Below, one piece after another: positions 1-5,657 of a DNA stretch of 8,262 nucleotides. The translations under genes were made by a program, and so were the position numbers. The DNA is taken from the NCBI GenBank assembly GCA_016280565.1, contig JAEEGY010000231.1, forward strand, positions 1 to 8,262, in the 5' to 3' direction. Source of the stretch: Fretibacterium sp. (GTDB lineage Bacteria; Synergistota; Synergistia; Synergistales; Aminobacteriaceae). The first letter of the stretch is position 1. Each line of letters begins with the position of its first letter. Below the pieces are notes generated by a model. That model was not told the DNA's origin, made no database searches, and saw only the letters and a program-made list of their open reading frames with translations.

Positions 1-114
1 CCGCAGGTCCGGCCTTTGAGTCAGAAGCGCGGCAATAAAGTCCGCCGCGTAGAGGTCGCCGCTGACCTCGCCGCAGCTCACAAAAATATTATTATGAATA
101 TCAGAGTAATTCAC
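1..114 (-). CDS. lpxB: Lipid-A-disaccharide synthase LpxB, N-terminal 38 codons (cut by window edge)
   Basis: LpxB condenses UDP-2,3-diacylglucosamine with lipid X to form the lipid A disaccharide at the inner face of the cytoplasmic membrane. Only the first 38 residues are present. They contain IFVSCGEVSGDLYAADFI, which matches the N-terminal signature of LpxB (IFxxAGExSGDxxAA). No ATG precedes this motif nearby. The best start is GTG at 114-112, preceded by AGGAG six bases upstream; this choice is inferred. The gene lies 31 nt downstream of lpxI, whose product makes one of the LpxB substrates, and the shared direction supports one operon. The frame stays open to base 1. The assignment rests on a short but very characteristic motif plus context. 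Confidence 0.85.
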   Translation of the reverse strand, partial: MNYSDIHNNIFVSCGEVSGDLYAADFIAALLTQRPDLR

Positions 115-145
115 AATGGTCTCCTGCAACAATTCAGGAAGAGGC

Positions 146-1009
146 TCATGGTTTTATGCCCACTACGGCGATGCCGTACTTTCCCGCCAGCGAGAGGGTT
201 TCGTCCGGATCAACGATCAATGTGTGCCCCGTCTCAACGGCAAGGCATGTGAGCCCCGCTTTGTGCATAGCCTCAATGGTGGCGGGCCCGATGGTGGGCA
301 AGTCATAACGGAGGTCCTGACCGTTTTTCATCATCTTGACGACGGAGCCTGTGCCGGAGAGTGTCCCCGCCCGCTCGATCATGGCGTCCGTGCCCTCCAT
401 CGCCTCCACGGCCACCACGGCCCCGGCCGCCACAGCCACGGCCTGACCGAAGGAGCAGGGCAGTGTCACGCGCAAAATCTCCCGTCCACAGTTCACGTCC
501 GCCCACTCCTTCTCCGTGGGGTCCCGCTCCGCCAGTCTGCCCTCAGAGGCCAGGAACTCCGGCAAGATCTGCCAATAGGGCAGCACCTGGATCCCCTCCT
601 CCTCGAAGGCGGCGACGATGGAACCCAGGAGGGAGTGGTCATCCCGCAGGCTGCGGGCCAAAACGGAACGCGTGAGGGGGTCGAACAGCAGGGGAAAGCA
701 GTAGATGACGCGCTTGGGGACGCGCCCCGCCATGATGAGCGCCCCCGCCCCCCATGCCTTTATCTCGTGCACACACCGCCCCAGGCTGGGCGCGCGAAGA
801 TGGACCAGCTTCCCCGCCAGGGGGCGGAAGATCTCCAAATCATCCCGCAGAGTGAGGATCAGTGGAGGCGTGCCCTCCTCCGACAATTTCCGGGCAATGG
901 CCACAGGAAGAGCCCCTTCCCCGGCAATAAGGGCCAAAGGTCCCTTCCTGCCGAGGGCCAGAGGTCCCTTCCCGGCGCAGGTCAAAGGAGCATTGGCTGC
1001 CTCCGTCAT
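146..1009 (-). CDS. lpxI: UDP-2,3-diacylglucosamine diphosphatase LpxI (DUF1009 family)
   Basis: LpxI hydrolyses UDP-2,3-diacylglucosamine to lipid X and UMP, the fourth step of lipid A synthesis, in bacteria that lack LpxH. The protein has 287 residues, normal for the family. The Rossmann-like N-terminal part begins with PLALIAGEGALPVAIARKL. The C-terminal DUF1009 part includes DLPTIGPATIEAMHKAGL and the final LAVETGHTLIVDPDET segment. The start at 1009 is chosen because its ATG overlaps the TGA of the upstream permease gene (ATGA, 1006-1009), which suggests coupled translation. The open frame extends further upstream, but only as out-of-frame shadow of the permease. Oddity: residues ahead of the core carry an eight-codon near-duplication (GKGPLAL then RKGPLAL), so the N-terminus is longer than the usual direct start at the glycine-rich loop. 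lpxB follows immediately, as expected for a lipid A operon. Confidence 0.93.
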   Translation of the reverse strand: MTEAANAPLTCAGKGPLALGRKGPLALIAGEGALPVAIARKLSEEGTPPLILTLRDDLEIFRPLAGKLVHLRAPSLGRCVHEIKAWGAGALIMAGRVPKRVIYCFPLLFDPLTRSVLARSLRDDHSLLGSIVAAFEEEGIQVLPYWQILPEFLASEGRLAERDPTEKEWADVNCGREILRVTLPCSFGQAVAVAAGAVVAVEAMEGTDAMIERAGTLSGTGSVVKMMKNGQDLRYDLPTIGPATIEAMHKAGLTCLAVETGHTLIVDPDETLSLAGKYGIAVVGIKP

Positions 1010-2115
1010 ATCCGGTCTACCCTCAGGGCGAAGAAGACCGCCACGACGGCAAAAATAAAGTTGGGCCCCCAACCGGCCAGGACGGGCAAAAGCGCCCCCG
1101 CCTCGCCTAAGGCACGGCACATGGACATCACCACGTAGTAGGCGAAGACGATCACGACGCTGATGCCGAAACCGACGCCGGATCCGGACCGTCCACGCCG
1201 AGACGCGCCAAACCCCGCGCCCAACACCGCCATGATGACGCAGGCCCAGGGCACGGCTAACTTGAGGTGGAACATGACCCAGAGCTTCGACATGTCCGTC
1301 CCCATGAATTCTGCCTGACGGATGTAGCTCCACAGCTCGTAAGCGCTCATGTCGGCGGGATTCCTCGTGGTCTTCTGGAGCTGGTCGGGAGAGAGGTTCA
1401 GGGCCAGCTTCTGGCGTTCAAAGCGCAACAACAGGCGGACCTCCCCCTCCGGGGCGACATCATAGATGCGGCCGTCCTCGATCCACCACTGCCCATCCCG
1501 CCACACTCCATCCATGGCGGTGAGGGTACGCACCAGGAGGTCCCCCTCAAACTCGTGCATCATGATGCCGCTCATGACGCCCTTTTTCGTATCAAGCTGA
1601 TCAACGTAGAGGACTCGCCTCAGTTCCCCGCCCTCCTCGATGCGCAGAAAGACCTTCTCCTGAACAGCCGAGGCCTGGTTCTTCAGGATCTCATACTTCA
1701 TCAGACGGTCGGCCGCAAGGGTGGTGAAGGGGACGACCGTCTCGTTGAAGGAGAGCGCGATAACGGAGACCAGGACGGAGGCGATCACAATGGGACGCAG
1801 CACGCGGGAGAAGGGGATGCCCAGAGACTTCAGTGCGATCAGTTCACTGCCGGCCGCCAGGGTGGACATACCCAGCAGCGTGGCCAGCAGCGAGGACATG
1901 GGGAGCGTCAAGGCCACCACCTCCGGCAGCCGGTAGAAGAACAGCCGCACCACCACGCCCAATGAGATGCCCTGCTCGATCACCAGTTTTGCAGCCTGAA
2001 AGAGCAGGTCACCCGCGACGAAAATCAGCGTAAAGATCAGGATACCGAAGATAAACGGCCCCGCAACGGCTCCCAGGATCAGACGGTTGGAAAGACGGGG
2101 CCTGAACAAGCTCAT
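1006..2115 (-). CDS. LptF/LptG (YjgP/YjgQ) family lipopolysaccharide export permease
   Basis: Members of this family are the membrane subunits of the LptB2FG ABC transporter, which extracts LPS from the inner membrane and passes it to the periplasmic Lpt bridge. The 369-aa protein shows the family layout. It has N-terminal hydrophobic helices (about residues 12-40, 60-85 and 105-125), a central soluble periplasmic region (about 130-265, the jellyroll, including VLYVDQLDTKKGVMSGIMMHEF), and C-terminal helices (about 280-300, 310-330 and 340-366). The segment LPMSSLLATLLGMSTLAAGSELIALKSLGI is typical of LptF/G. The sequence alone does not decide between LptF and LptG, and no second paralogue is in the window. 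The gene starts 2 nt after the stop of the PAS/GGDEF-like gene and its stop overlaps the lpxI start, so it sits inside a lipid A/LPS export operon. Confidence 0.9.
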   Translation of the reverse strand: MSLFRPRLSNRLILGAVAGPFIFGILIFTLIFVAGDLLFQAAKLVIEQGISLGVVVRLFFYRLPEVVALTLPMSSLLATLLGMSTLAAGSELIALKSLGIPFSRVLRPIVIASVLVSVIALSFNETVVPFTTLAADRLMKYEILKNQASAVQEKVFLRIEEGGELRRVLYVDQLDTKKGVMSGIMMHEFEGDLLVRTLTAMDGVWRDGQWWIEDGRIYDVAPEGEVRLLLRFERQKLALNLSPDQLQKTTRNPADMSAYELWSYIRQAEFMGTDMSKLWVMFHLKLAVPWACVIMAVLGAGFGASRRGRSGSGVGFGISVVIVFAYYVVMSMCRALGEAGALLPVLAGWGPNFIFAVVAVFFALRVDRI

Positions 2116-2117
2116 GG

Positions 2118-3242
2118 TCAGGCCCCCAGGGAATATTTCTGCTTCAAGGAGACCTCCAGCTGCTCCAGCAGGATCGAGGAGTCGTTGGGCGCTCCCTCCG
2201 AGGACTCGGGGGAGACGGAAACAGACAGAGTGGTCGCGTCATAGAACGCGGCGTGGGTGGAGCAGAGGCTGTTGATGAGCGAGAGTATCCTCCGGAGCAC
2301 GGACTCTGCGGAGGCCGCGCGGCATTCCGGAAGCGCGATCAGGACATCGGTCCCCTTGGTGTTGGTTGCGAAATCCAGTTCCCTCAGGTTCTTCTTCAGA
2401 AGACCGCAAAAGGAGATGAAGGGCACTCTCGACTCTTCCTCCGTGCCGGGGAGGACGATCCGCAACAGGAACACCGTCAAAGGACTTCCATAACGCTTCA
2501 AACGATAAAGCTCCTCGTTCAGACGGGTCATCACGTAGCGGAAGGTGTTCAGGCCCGTGCCGGAGTCAACAAAGGGGTCAGCGTCCGTTGTCGTCGGAGC
2601 GGGAGAGGGTGTAAGTTCCATCTTCGGTTCCTCGAGTTGGAAATAGAAGCGATCGCCCTCCATGGGCTTCTGCACGATGTCCCACTTCCGGCCCTTCAGC
2701 TCCACCGTCTCTTCACCCGGCGTCAGGATAAGGCCGATGCTCTGACCATCCACCTCCGTACGGGAGAGCCCGGAGACGTCCAGCATGGTGTTGCTGAGGT
2801 TGATGATGTTCCCCGAATTGTCCGTGATGGCAAAGGGGACCGGAATGTTGGATTCCGCCTCCCTGGCCTTATGGGCCGCCCCGAGCACGTACTGCATCTG
2901 ATCCTGATGGTAGGCCGACACAAGGGCCACCGCCCCGCCTGTGGCCATAATGACCCCCAACCACTCCACCATCCTCGCCCCGGAACTCAGGGCGAGGGGG
3001 CAGAGCATCATCCCCTGGAGAACACACTGCAGGGGCAGAAGGCCAGAGTCAAACCCATGGATGATGAACAGGCCGTAGAGCACGGTGAACACGATGAACA
3101 GGAGCACCGCCATCGCCCAGAAGGAGCGATCGACAAATACAGCATCCTCCGGGCTGCCCAGAAAACGGGGCAGGACAAGCGTGAGGAGGAGAACAACCGG
3201 TGGAACGCTGAGCCACTTAAGCGCACTGCTGTTGTTTCCCAT
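2118..3242 (-). CDS. Membrane protein with PAS-like and degenerate GGDEF-like domains
   Basis: The 374-aa protein has about four hydrophobic segments near its N-terminus (residues 10-28, 41-64, 67-85 and 94-113). A PAS-like segment follows (about 131-205, with PVPFAITDNSGNIINLSNTML). The C-terminal region (about 222-372) resembles a GGDEF domain: DPFVDSGTGLNTFRYVMTRL followed by LYRLKRYGSPLTVFLLRI has the usual D.LTGL and RYG.PL landmarks. The catalytic signature is missing. The position expected to hold RxGGDEF reads TKGTDVLIALPE (GTDVL at 297-301), and the metal-binding Asp after LLxI is replaced (LLRIV). It should therefore not make cyclic di-GMP; a sensor or scaffold role is my inference. 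It lies 3 nt after the DUF4139 gene and 2 nt before the LPS permease gene, so it is translated from the same transcript. The domain calls come from pattern recognition only. Confidence 0.72.
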   Translation of the reverse strand: MGNNSSALKWLSVPPVVLLLTLVLPRFLGSPEDAVFVDRSFWAMAVLLFIVFTVLYGLFIIHGFDSGLLPLQCVLQGMMLCPLALSSGARMVEWLGVIMATGGAVALVSAYHQDQMQYVLGAAHKAREAESNIPVPFAITDNSGNIINLSNTMLDVSGLSRTEVDGQSIGLILTPGEETVELKGRKWDIVQKPMEGDRFYFQLEEPKMELTPSPAPTTTDADPFVDSGTGLNTFRYVMTRLNEELYRLKRYGSPLTVFLLRIVLPGTEEESRVPFISFCGLLKKNLRELDFATNTKGTDVLIALPECRAASAESVLRRILSLINSLCSTHAAFYDATTLSVSVSPESSEGAPNDSSILLEQLEVSLKQKYSLGA

Positions 3243-3245
3243 GGC

Positions 3246-4781
3246 TCAACGACGATACTGAAGCTCCTCACCGGAAGGAGAGCTCAGCGTGTAGTCCACA
3301 ACAAGCTTTGCCGTCACATGGGGCTTCAGCTCCAGCTCCCACGTCAGGCGGTTCTCCTTGTCCTGTTCCTTCGGCTGGGGCTCGATGCGGCTGATCTCCA
3401 GCTTCACCTTCTCGTCCGTCGGGATGGGCAGGCGGTCGCGGACCGTGATGGTCTTCGCCTCTCCAAAACCGTTGACGATCTCCAGCGTGTAACCGCTGGT
3501 GAAGACTCCGCTGAACCAGGAGCTCCCCGTCTTCTCCACGATGGGCTCCTTCTTCGCGGTGATCTGCGGGGCGTAGCCAAAGGGGATCTGCTTCTGCCCC
3601 AGACCGTACTCCGGCAGCTTCGTCGTGCCCGCGGGCTGCCCATCCACCAGCAGCTCCGCCGTGCCGGGGATGAGCGGGGTCGTGATATCTTCCATCTCCA
3701 CGACGATCCAGGCGCTCTCCCTCTGCTCCGGGATGAGGACCAGGCGCGTCTTGCCCTTCAGTTCCAGCTCACCCAGGCTGAACTTCGCCTCCCGTCCGTC
3801 GCCGGAGAGGGCCCCCTGGCCCTTCACGGCGCGGTCTGCCAGCGTGGACTCCATCACCGGCGCGGCCGGCGCTTTCTGCGGCGCGGACGCTGCGGCGCCC
3901 ATCATGCGCTCCTGCACCATCATCTCCGCGTCTTCCAACATATACGCCGCCGAGTCATTGCCGCGGGACCGGGTCTTTTCCTTCGGCTTGAGCCCCACGC
4001 GCAGGGGGTTGAGGACGGGCGTCTGGACCTGCTCGTCGGGGAGCTTCGTGTGGAAGGAGAGCGGGCCTGCGTAATTCAGGCCCGTGCGCTGGCTGGCCTG
4101 TGCTGCCAGCCGCGTCGTGATCTTGCCCGTGGAGCTGTCCAGGTCCATCGTGTAGCGCGGGGTCCAACGCGCGGCAGAGGTGAAGGCCTCGACCTGAAGC
4201 GGAGCGCGCGCCGTCCCCGTGAGGCGCAGGACGGAGTCCGCATCCTTGGGGCTGCGGGCCTCAAGCTCCTCCTCAAGACGGTTGAGCTTCTCCTCCTCTT
4301 CAGCCATCGTGAAGGCCAGCTCCGAGAGCTCATTCTCCACCTTGAGCTTCATCTCCTGAGACTTCTCTATGTACTCAAGGATGGCCTTGGCGTCGTCGTC
4401 CTTGGGACGGACGGCCTTCAAAAGTTCCTTCGTGTGCTCCAGCGCGGCCTTGCGGGCGGCAAGCCCGCTCACGGTGCGCTGCTGGGCATCGAGCTGCGCT
4501 TTGAGGTCCTTCAGTGCGGGGGGGATCCAGCCCTCCCTCGACTCCTCGACGACGCGAAAATCGTCCGCATCGTTGGGGTTCAGCAGGCGCACGGATGTGG
4601 CCCGAAACGCCCCGGGGAGCTCCACGTCAAAGACGCCGGGCTCAATGGCGAAGACGAACTTCGCGCCCGATGGGTAGAAATCCACCGTCTGCACTGTGGG
4701 GATTGCCGGTGAGGAACTCGCGCCCGCGGCGCCGGCCCACACAGTCAAAAAGGCAAACAGAAACACTATCAATAGTTTCAT
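3246..4781 (-). CDS. Secreted DUF4139-domain protein (MuiA-like family), first gene of the envelope operon
   Basis: The 511-aa protein begins with a clear signal peptide (KLLIVFLFAFLTVWAGAAGA, probable cleavage after Ala21), so it is exported. After an N-terminal beta domain (about 27-85) comes a long charged coiled-coil region (about 90-175, broken near KAVRPKDDD). Then comes a DUF4139-type domain with the landmark ARWTPRYTMDLDSSTG and LAAQASQRTGLNYAGPLSF, continuing to the C-terminus. A proline/alanine and methionine-rich linker (about 295-335) interrupts it. The function of this family is not established; the MuiA name comes from a reported mucoidy inhibitor. I choose the ATG at 4781 because it gives the signal peptide directly and has GGAGG upstream at 4797-4793. 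The frame is open 65 codons further, but that stretch crosses the antiparallel shadow of the small gene at 4925-5029. It heads the tight cluster that leads to lptF/G, lpxI and lpxB. Confidence 0.85.
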   Translation of the reverse strand: MKLLIVFLFAFLTVWAGAAGASSSPAIPTVQTVDFYPSGAKFVFAIEPGVFDVELPGAFRATSVRLLNPNDADDFRVVEESREGWIPPALKDLKAQLDAQQRTVSGLAARKAALEHTKELLKAVRPKDDDAKAILEYIEKSQEMKLKVENELSELAFTMAEEEEKLNRLEEELEARSPKDADSVLRLTGTARAPLQVEAFTSAARWTPRYTMDLDSSTGKITTRLAAQASQRTGLNYAGPLSFHTKLPDEQVQTPVLNPLRVGLKPKEKTRSRGNDSAAYMLEDAEMMVQERMMGAAASAPQKAPAAPVMESTLADRAVKGQGALSGDGREAKFSLGELELKGKTRLVLIPEQRESAWIVVEMEDITTPLIPGTAELLVDGQPAGTTKLPEYGLGQKQIPFGYAPQITAKKEPIVEKTGSSWFSGVFTSGYTLEIVNGFGEAKTITVRDRLPIPTDEKVKLEISRIEPQPKEQDKENRLTWELELKPHVTAKLVVDYTLSSPSGEELQYRR

Positions 4782-4810
4782 GATTAAGTCTCCCTCCATC
4801 TTATAGATAT

Positions 4811-4824
4811 CGGGGCAAGCCCCG
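4811..4824 (-). other. Small perfect hairpin at the predicted 5' end of the envelope operon transcript
   Basis: The minus strand reads CGGGGCTTGCCCCG, a 5-bp GC stem with a four-base loop. It begins at or next to the predicted transcription start (about 4822) of the DUF4139 operon. A 5'-terminal stem like this commonly protects mRNA ends; no T-tract follows, so it is not a terminator. Confidence 0.4.
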
Positions 4825-4828
4825 TACA

Positions 4829-4837
4829 ATTTTATCA
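4829..4837 (-). promoter_or_regulatory. Candidate extended -10 promoter of the envelope/lipid A operon
   Basis: On the minus strand TGATAAAAT (TGN followed by TAAAAT at 4834-4829) matches an extended -10 element. Transcription would start near 4822, giving a leader of about 40 nt before the DUF4139 start codon. No good -35 element sits at the usual distance. The local AT-richness in a GC-rich window supports the call. Confidence 0.45.
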
Positions 4838-4884
4838 TGTGAACGTTAATCTGGGGGAGAGGCAGGCAAGCCCCAACGAGCGAA

Positions 4885-4909
4885 GCGCAGCCGATTACTC
4901 GGACTGCGC
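4885..4909 (-). terminator. Hairpin downstream of small peptide gene A (possible weak terminator)
   Basis: On the minus strand GCGCAG-T-CCGA-GTAA-TCGG-CTGCGC folds into a 10-bp stem with one bulged T and a GNRA-type tetraloop. It begins 16 nt after the stop codon of peptide gene A. The following bases (TTCGCTCGTT) are only moderately T-rich, so termination may be partial. The hairpin may instead set the 3' end of the peptide mRNA. Confidence 0.5.
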
Positions 4910-5010
4910 CCCTCCTGCATTGCCTCACCGCTTTTTGGCGGCGGTCGTGGGCTCGCGGAACACAACGATCACCCAACGGCCCAGCTTCAGGACAAGCCCG
5001 AAACGGAGGC
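4909..5010 (-). repeat. 102-bp repeat covering codons 8-34 and 3' flank of peptide gene A
   Basis: It matches 5490-5591 with a single substitution (4992/5573, changing Val13 to Ala13). Identity stops abruptly at codon 7 on the 5' side, just where the antisense-pairing region begins. Confidence 0.93.
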
Positions 5011-5029
5011 GTTTAACCCATCGTGTCAT
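4925..5029 (-). CDS. Small basic peptide A, 34 aa; candidate type I toxin-like peptide controlled by the antisense RNA at 5187-5250
   Basis: This 34-codon gene was found by reading the minus strand of a duplicated intergenic segment. It has an ideal ribosome-binding site (GGGAGG at 5043-5038, 8 nt before the ATG at 5029). The peptide begins MTRWVKRL, continues with RFGLVLKLGRWVIVVFREP, and ends TTAAKKR. It has ten Lys/Arg and one Glu (net about +9), two Trp, and an amphipathic or hydrophobic core at residues 10-24, so it probably associates with membranes. A second copy at 5506-5610 is identical over the last 21 residues and differs mainly in residues 2-7. I do not recognise the family. Size, charge and the matching antisense RNA upstream suggest a type I toxin; it loosely recalls other short basic peptides such as the Helicobacter AapA family, but homology is not claimed. 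Toxicity is unproven. Alternatives are a regulatory or antimicrobial-like peptide. Confidence 0.72.
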   Translation of the reverse strand: MTRWVKRLRFGLVLKLGRWVIVVFREPTTAAKKR

Positions 5030-5054
5030 GAGGTGAACCTCCCTTCACAACGGA

Positions 5055-5079
5055 GATGCCCGCCCCGTAATGGCGAGCC
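5055..5079 (-). promoter_or_regulatory. Conserved leader element of peptide mRNA A
   Basis: This 25-nt stretch of the untranslated leader, ending 26 nt before the start codon, matches the equivalent place in module B (5633-5657). Shared are GGCTCG at one end and GGCGGGCATC at the other. GCTCG can pair with CGGGGC or CGGGC across a short loop in both copies. The rest of the leader has diverged, so the element is probably under selection, perhaps as a structure governing ribosome access. Confidence 0.45.
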
Positions 5080-5165
5080 AACACCGGGCGTTACCCCAGT
5101 GAAGACTTTGGCGGCTGCCGGTATCGCTACGGTCCCTCAAAAGTCCACGATGTTGCAGTGATTCC

Positions 5166-5174
5166 ATTCTATCA
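5166..5174 (-). promoter_or_regulatory. Candidate extended -10 promoter for peptide gene A
   Basis: TGATAGAAT (TGN plus TAGAAT at 5171-5166) lies 13 nt after the T-tract that ends small RNA A. No good -35 is present. Transcription would start near 5159, giving a leader of about 130 nt. Module B has the same arrangement. Confidence 0.5.
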
Positions 5175-5186
5175 GATTCTAAGAAC

Positions 5187-5237
5187 AAAAAAAGACCTCC
5201 CTTGACTTTCGATGATTACGGCATCGAAAAAGGGAGG
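5187..5237 (-). terminator. Intrinsic terminator of small RNA A
   Basis: On the minus strand CCTCCCTT (5237-5230) pairs with AAGGGAGG (5203-5196), and TTTCGATG (5229-5222) with CATCGAAA (5214-5207). The loop has 7 nt and one arm carries a 3-nt bulge (GTC). TC and seven T follow (5193-5187). This is a textbook Rho-independent terminator. Confidence 0.88.
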
Positions 5238-5250
5238 CTCACCTCATGAC
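5187..5250 (-). ncRNA. Small antisense RNA A (about 64 nt), predicted to pair with the SD and start codon of peptide gene A
   Basis: A strong promoter (-35 TTGTCC 5284-5279, -10 TATAAT 5262-5257) predicts a 5' end at G5250. An intrinsic terminator ends the RNA near 5187. The first 21 nt, starting GTCATGAGGTGAGCCTCCC, are complementary to bases 5045-5025 of the peptide A mRNA: 20 Watson-Crick pairs and one G-U wobble, no gap. The pairing covers the whole Shine-Dalgarno GGGAGG, the spacer and the AUG, so binding should block translation. The first 13 nt appear unpaired and can act as a seed. The next eight (CCTCCCTT) form the 5' arm of the terminator stem, whose 3' arm AAGGGAGG is the same sequence as the target's SD region, so strand exchange is possible. 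The RNA is encoded upstream of its target on the same strand. Transcription itself is predicted, not observed. Confidence 0.75.
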
Positions 5251-5254
5251 GAAG

Positions 5255-5348
5255 TCATTATATCACAACGAAAGGGCGGGACAAGGTGAGGGGGGAGCCG
5301 TATCAGCATCAGGCGGTGAGGGATAGAGACCTTCCACCTTTTCCTTTA
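5255..5348 (-). repeat. 94-bp promoter cassette, copy A
   Basis: It matches 5827-5920 with two substitutions and no gaps. It spans the small RNA promoter plus about 64 bp upstream of the -35, more than a core promoter needs, so it may carry an operator or UP-like element (for example the CTCACC motifs). Outside these limits the two copies differ at once. Confidence 0.93.
5257..5284 (-). promoter_or_regulatory. Strong promoter of small RNA A
   Basis: TTGTCC (5284-5279), a 16-bp spacer and a perfect TATAAT (5262-5257) preceded by TGA (extended -10). The predicted start, 7 nt downstream, is G5250, exactly the first base complementary to the peptide A mRNA. The promoter lies inside a 94-bp cassette repeated at module B. 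Confidence 0.82.
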
Positions 5349-5489
5349 TCAGAGTCCTTCAATTTCACTTTATACAAGGATACCAATTTGAGCCTGTTTT
5401 ATCAAGGCAAGACGCTGGGGGATGGTGCGGTGGAGGCGCTGATGAAGGGGCAGTGCGAAAAATGAGCGGAGGCTGCTGTATAAGCCCGC
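5349..5489 (+). other. 141-bp spacer between the two modules; possible gene remnant
   Basis: This stretch separates the end of module B from the start of module A and is not repeated. On the plus strand, bases 5349-5465 read as an open frame containing YKDTNLSLFYQGKTLGDG and then AVEALMKGQCEK before TGA. That has protein-like composition but no start codon or ribosome-binding site of its own. I do not recognise it. It may be the tail of a gene disrupted when the modules arrived, or chance. A T5 run on the minus strand (5462-5458) after GC-rich sequence might end peptide B mRNA, but its stem is weak. Confidence 0.25.
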
Positions 5490-5591
5490 CCCCTCCTGCA
5501 TTGCCTCACCGCTTTTTGGCGGCGGTCGTGGGCTCGCGGAACACAACGATCACCCAACGGCCCAGCTTCAGGGCAAGCCCGAAACGGAGGC
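5490..5591 (-). repeat. 102-bp repeat covering codons 8-34 and 3' flank of peptide gene B
   Basis: Second copy of the 4909-5010 repeat with one substitution. The two copies are 581 bp apart, whereas the promoter cassettes are 572 bp apart, so the segment between them differs in length and sequence in the two modules. Confidence 0.93.
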
Positions 5592-5610
5592 TGCGTAGCC
5601 ATTTCAACAT
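5506..5610 (-). CDS. Small basic peptide B, 34 aa; candidate type I toxin-like peptide controlled by the antisense RNA at 5754-5822
   Basis: This is the paralogue of the gene at 4925-5029, also 34 codons and ending in TGA. Its ribosome-binding site is AAGGAG (5624-5619), 8 nt before the ATG at 5610. The peptide begins MLKWLRSL and continues RFGLALKLGRWVIVVFREP before TTAAKKR. It has nine Lys/Arg and one Glu (net about +8). Codons 8-34 are the same as in copy A except Ala13 for Val13. Codons 2-7 differ in both DNA and protein (T/L, R/K, V/L, K/R, R/S), but most changes keep the character of the residue (basic stays basic, Val becomes Leu). That argues for selection on a real peptide rather than noncoding repeat. 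Part of the SD (AAGG) can pair with CCTT just upstream (CCTTCAAGAAAGG), and the start region can pair with the mRNA 5' end. Function is unknown; type I toxin-like is inferred from the antisense arrangement. Confidence 0.72.
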   Translation of the reverse strand: MLKWLRSLRFGLALKLGRWVIVVFREPTTAAKKR

Positions 5611-5632
5611 AATGGGTTCTCCTTTCTTGAAG

Positions 5633-5657
5633 GATGCCCGCCCGCGACAGACGAGCC
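5633..5657 (-). promoter_or_regulatory. Conserved leader element of peptide mRNA B
   Basis: Counterpart of 5055-5079, ending 23 nt before the start codon. GGCTCG and GCGGGCATC are kept and the middle is changed; GCTCG can pair with CGGGC across a 7-nt loop. Confidence 0.45.

Noticed and set aside
2253..4712. Very long open frame on the plus strand (819 codons)
   Set aside because: It is antisense to two convincing minus-strand genes. Its translation is low-complexity, rich in His/Arg/Gly/Leu, and has no recognisable domain, which is usual for GC-rich antisense shadows.
4782..4976. 65-codon upstream extension of the DUF4139 gene
   Set aside because: The extension lacks a signal peptide and runs into the peptide A gene. 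The ATG at 4781 gives a proper signal peptide and has an SD.
5246..5258. Inverted repeat ATGAC-TTC-GTCAT overlapping the -10 and start of small RNA A
   Set aside because: It could be an operator, but the module B promoter has no equivalent, and half of it is explained by the antisense seed. Probably coincidental.
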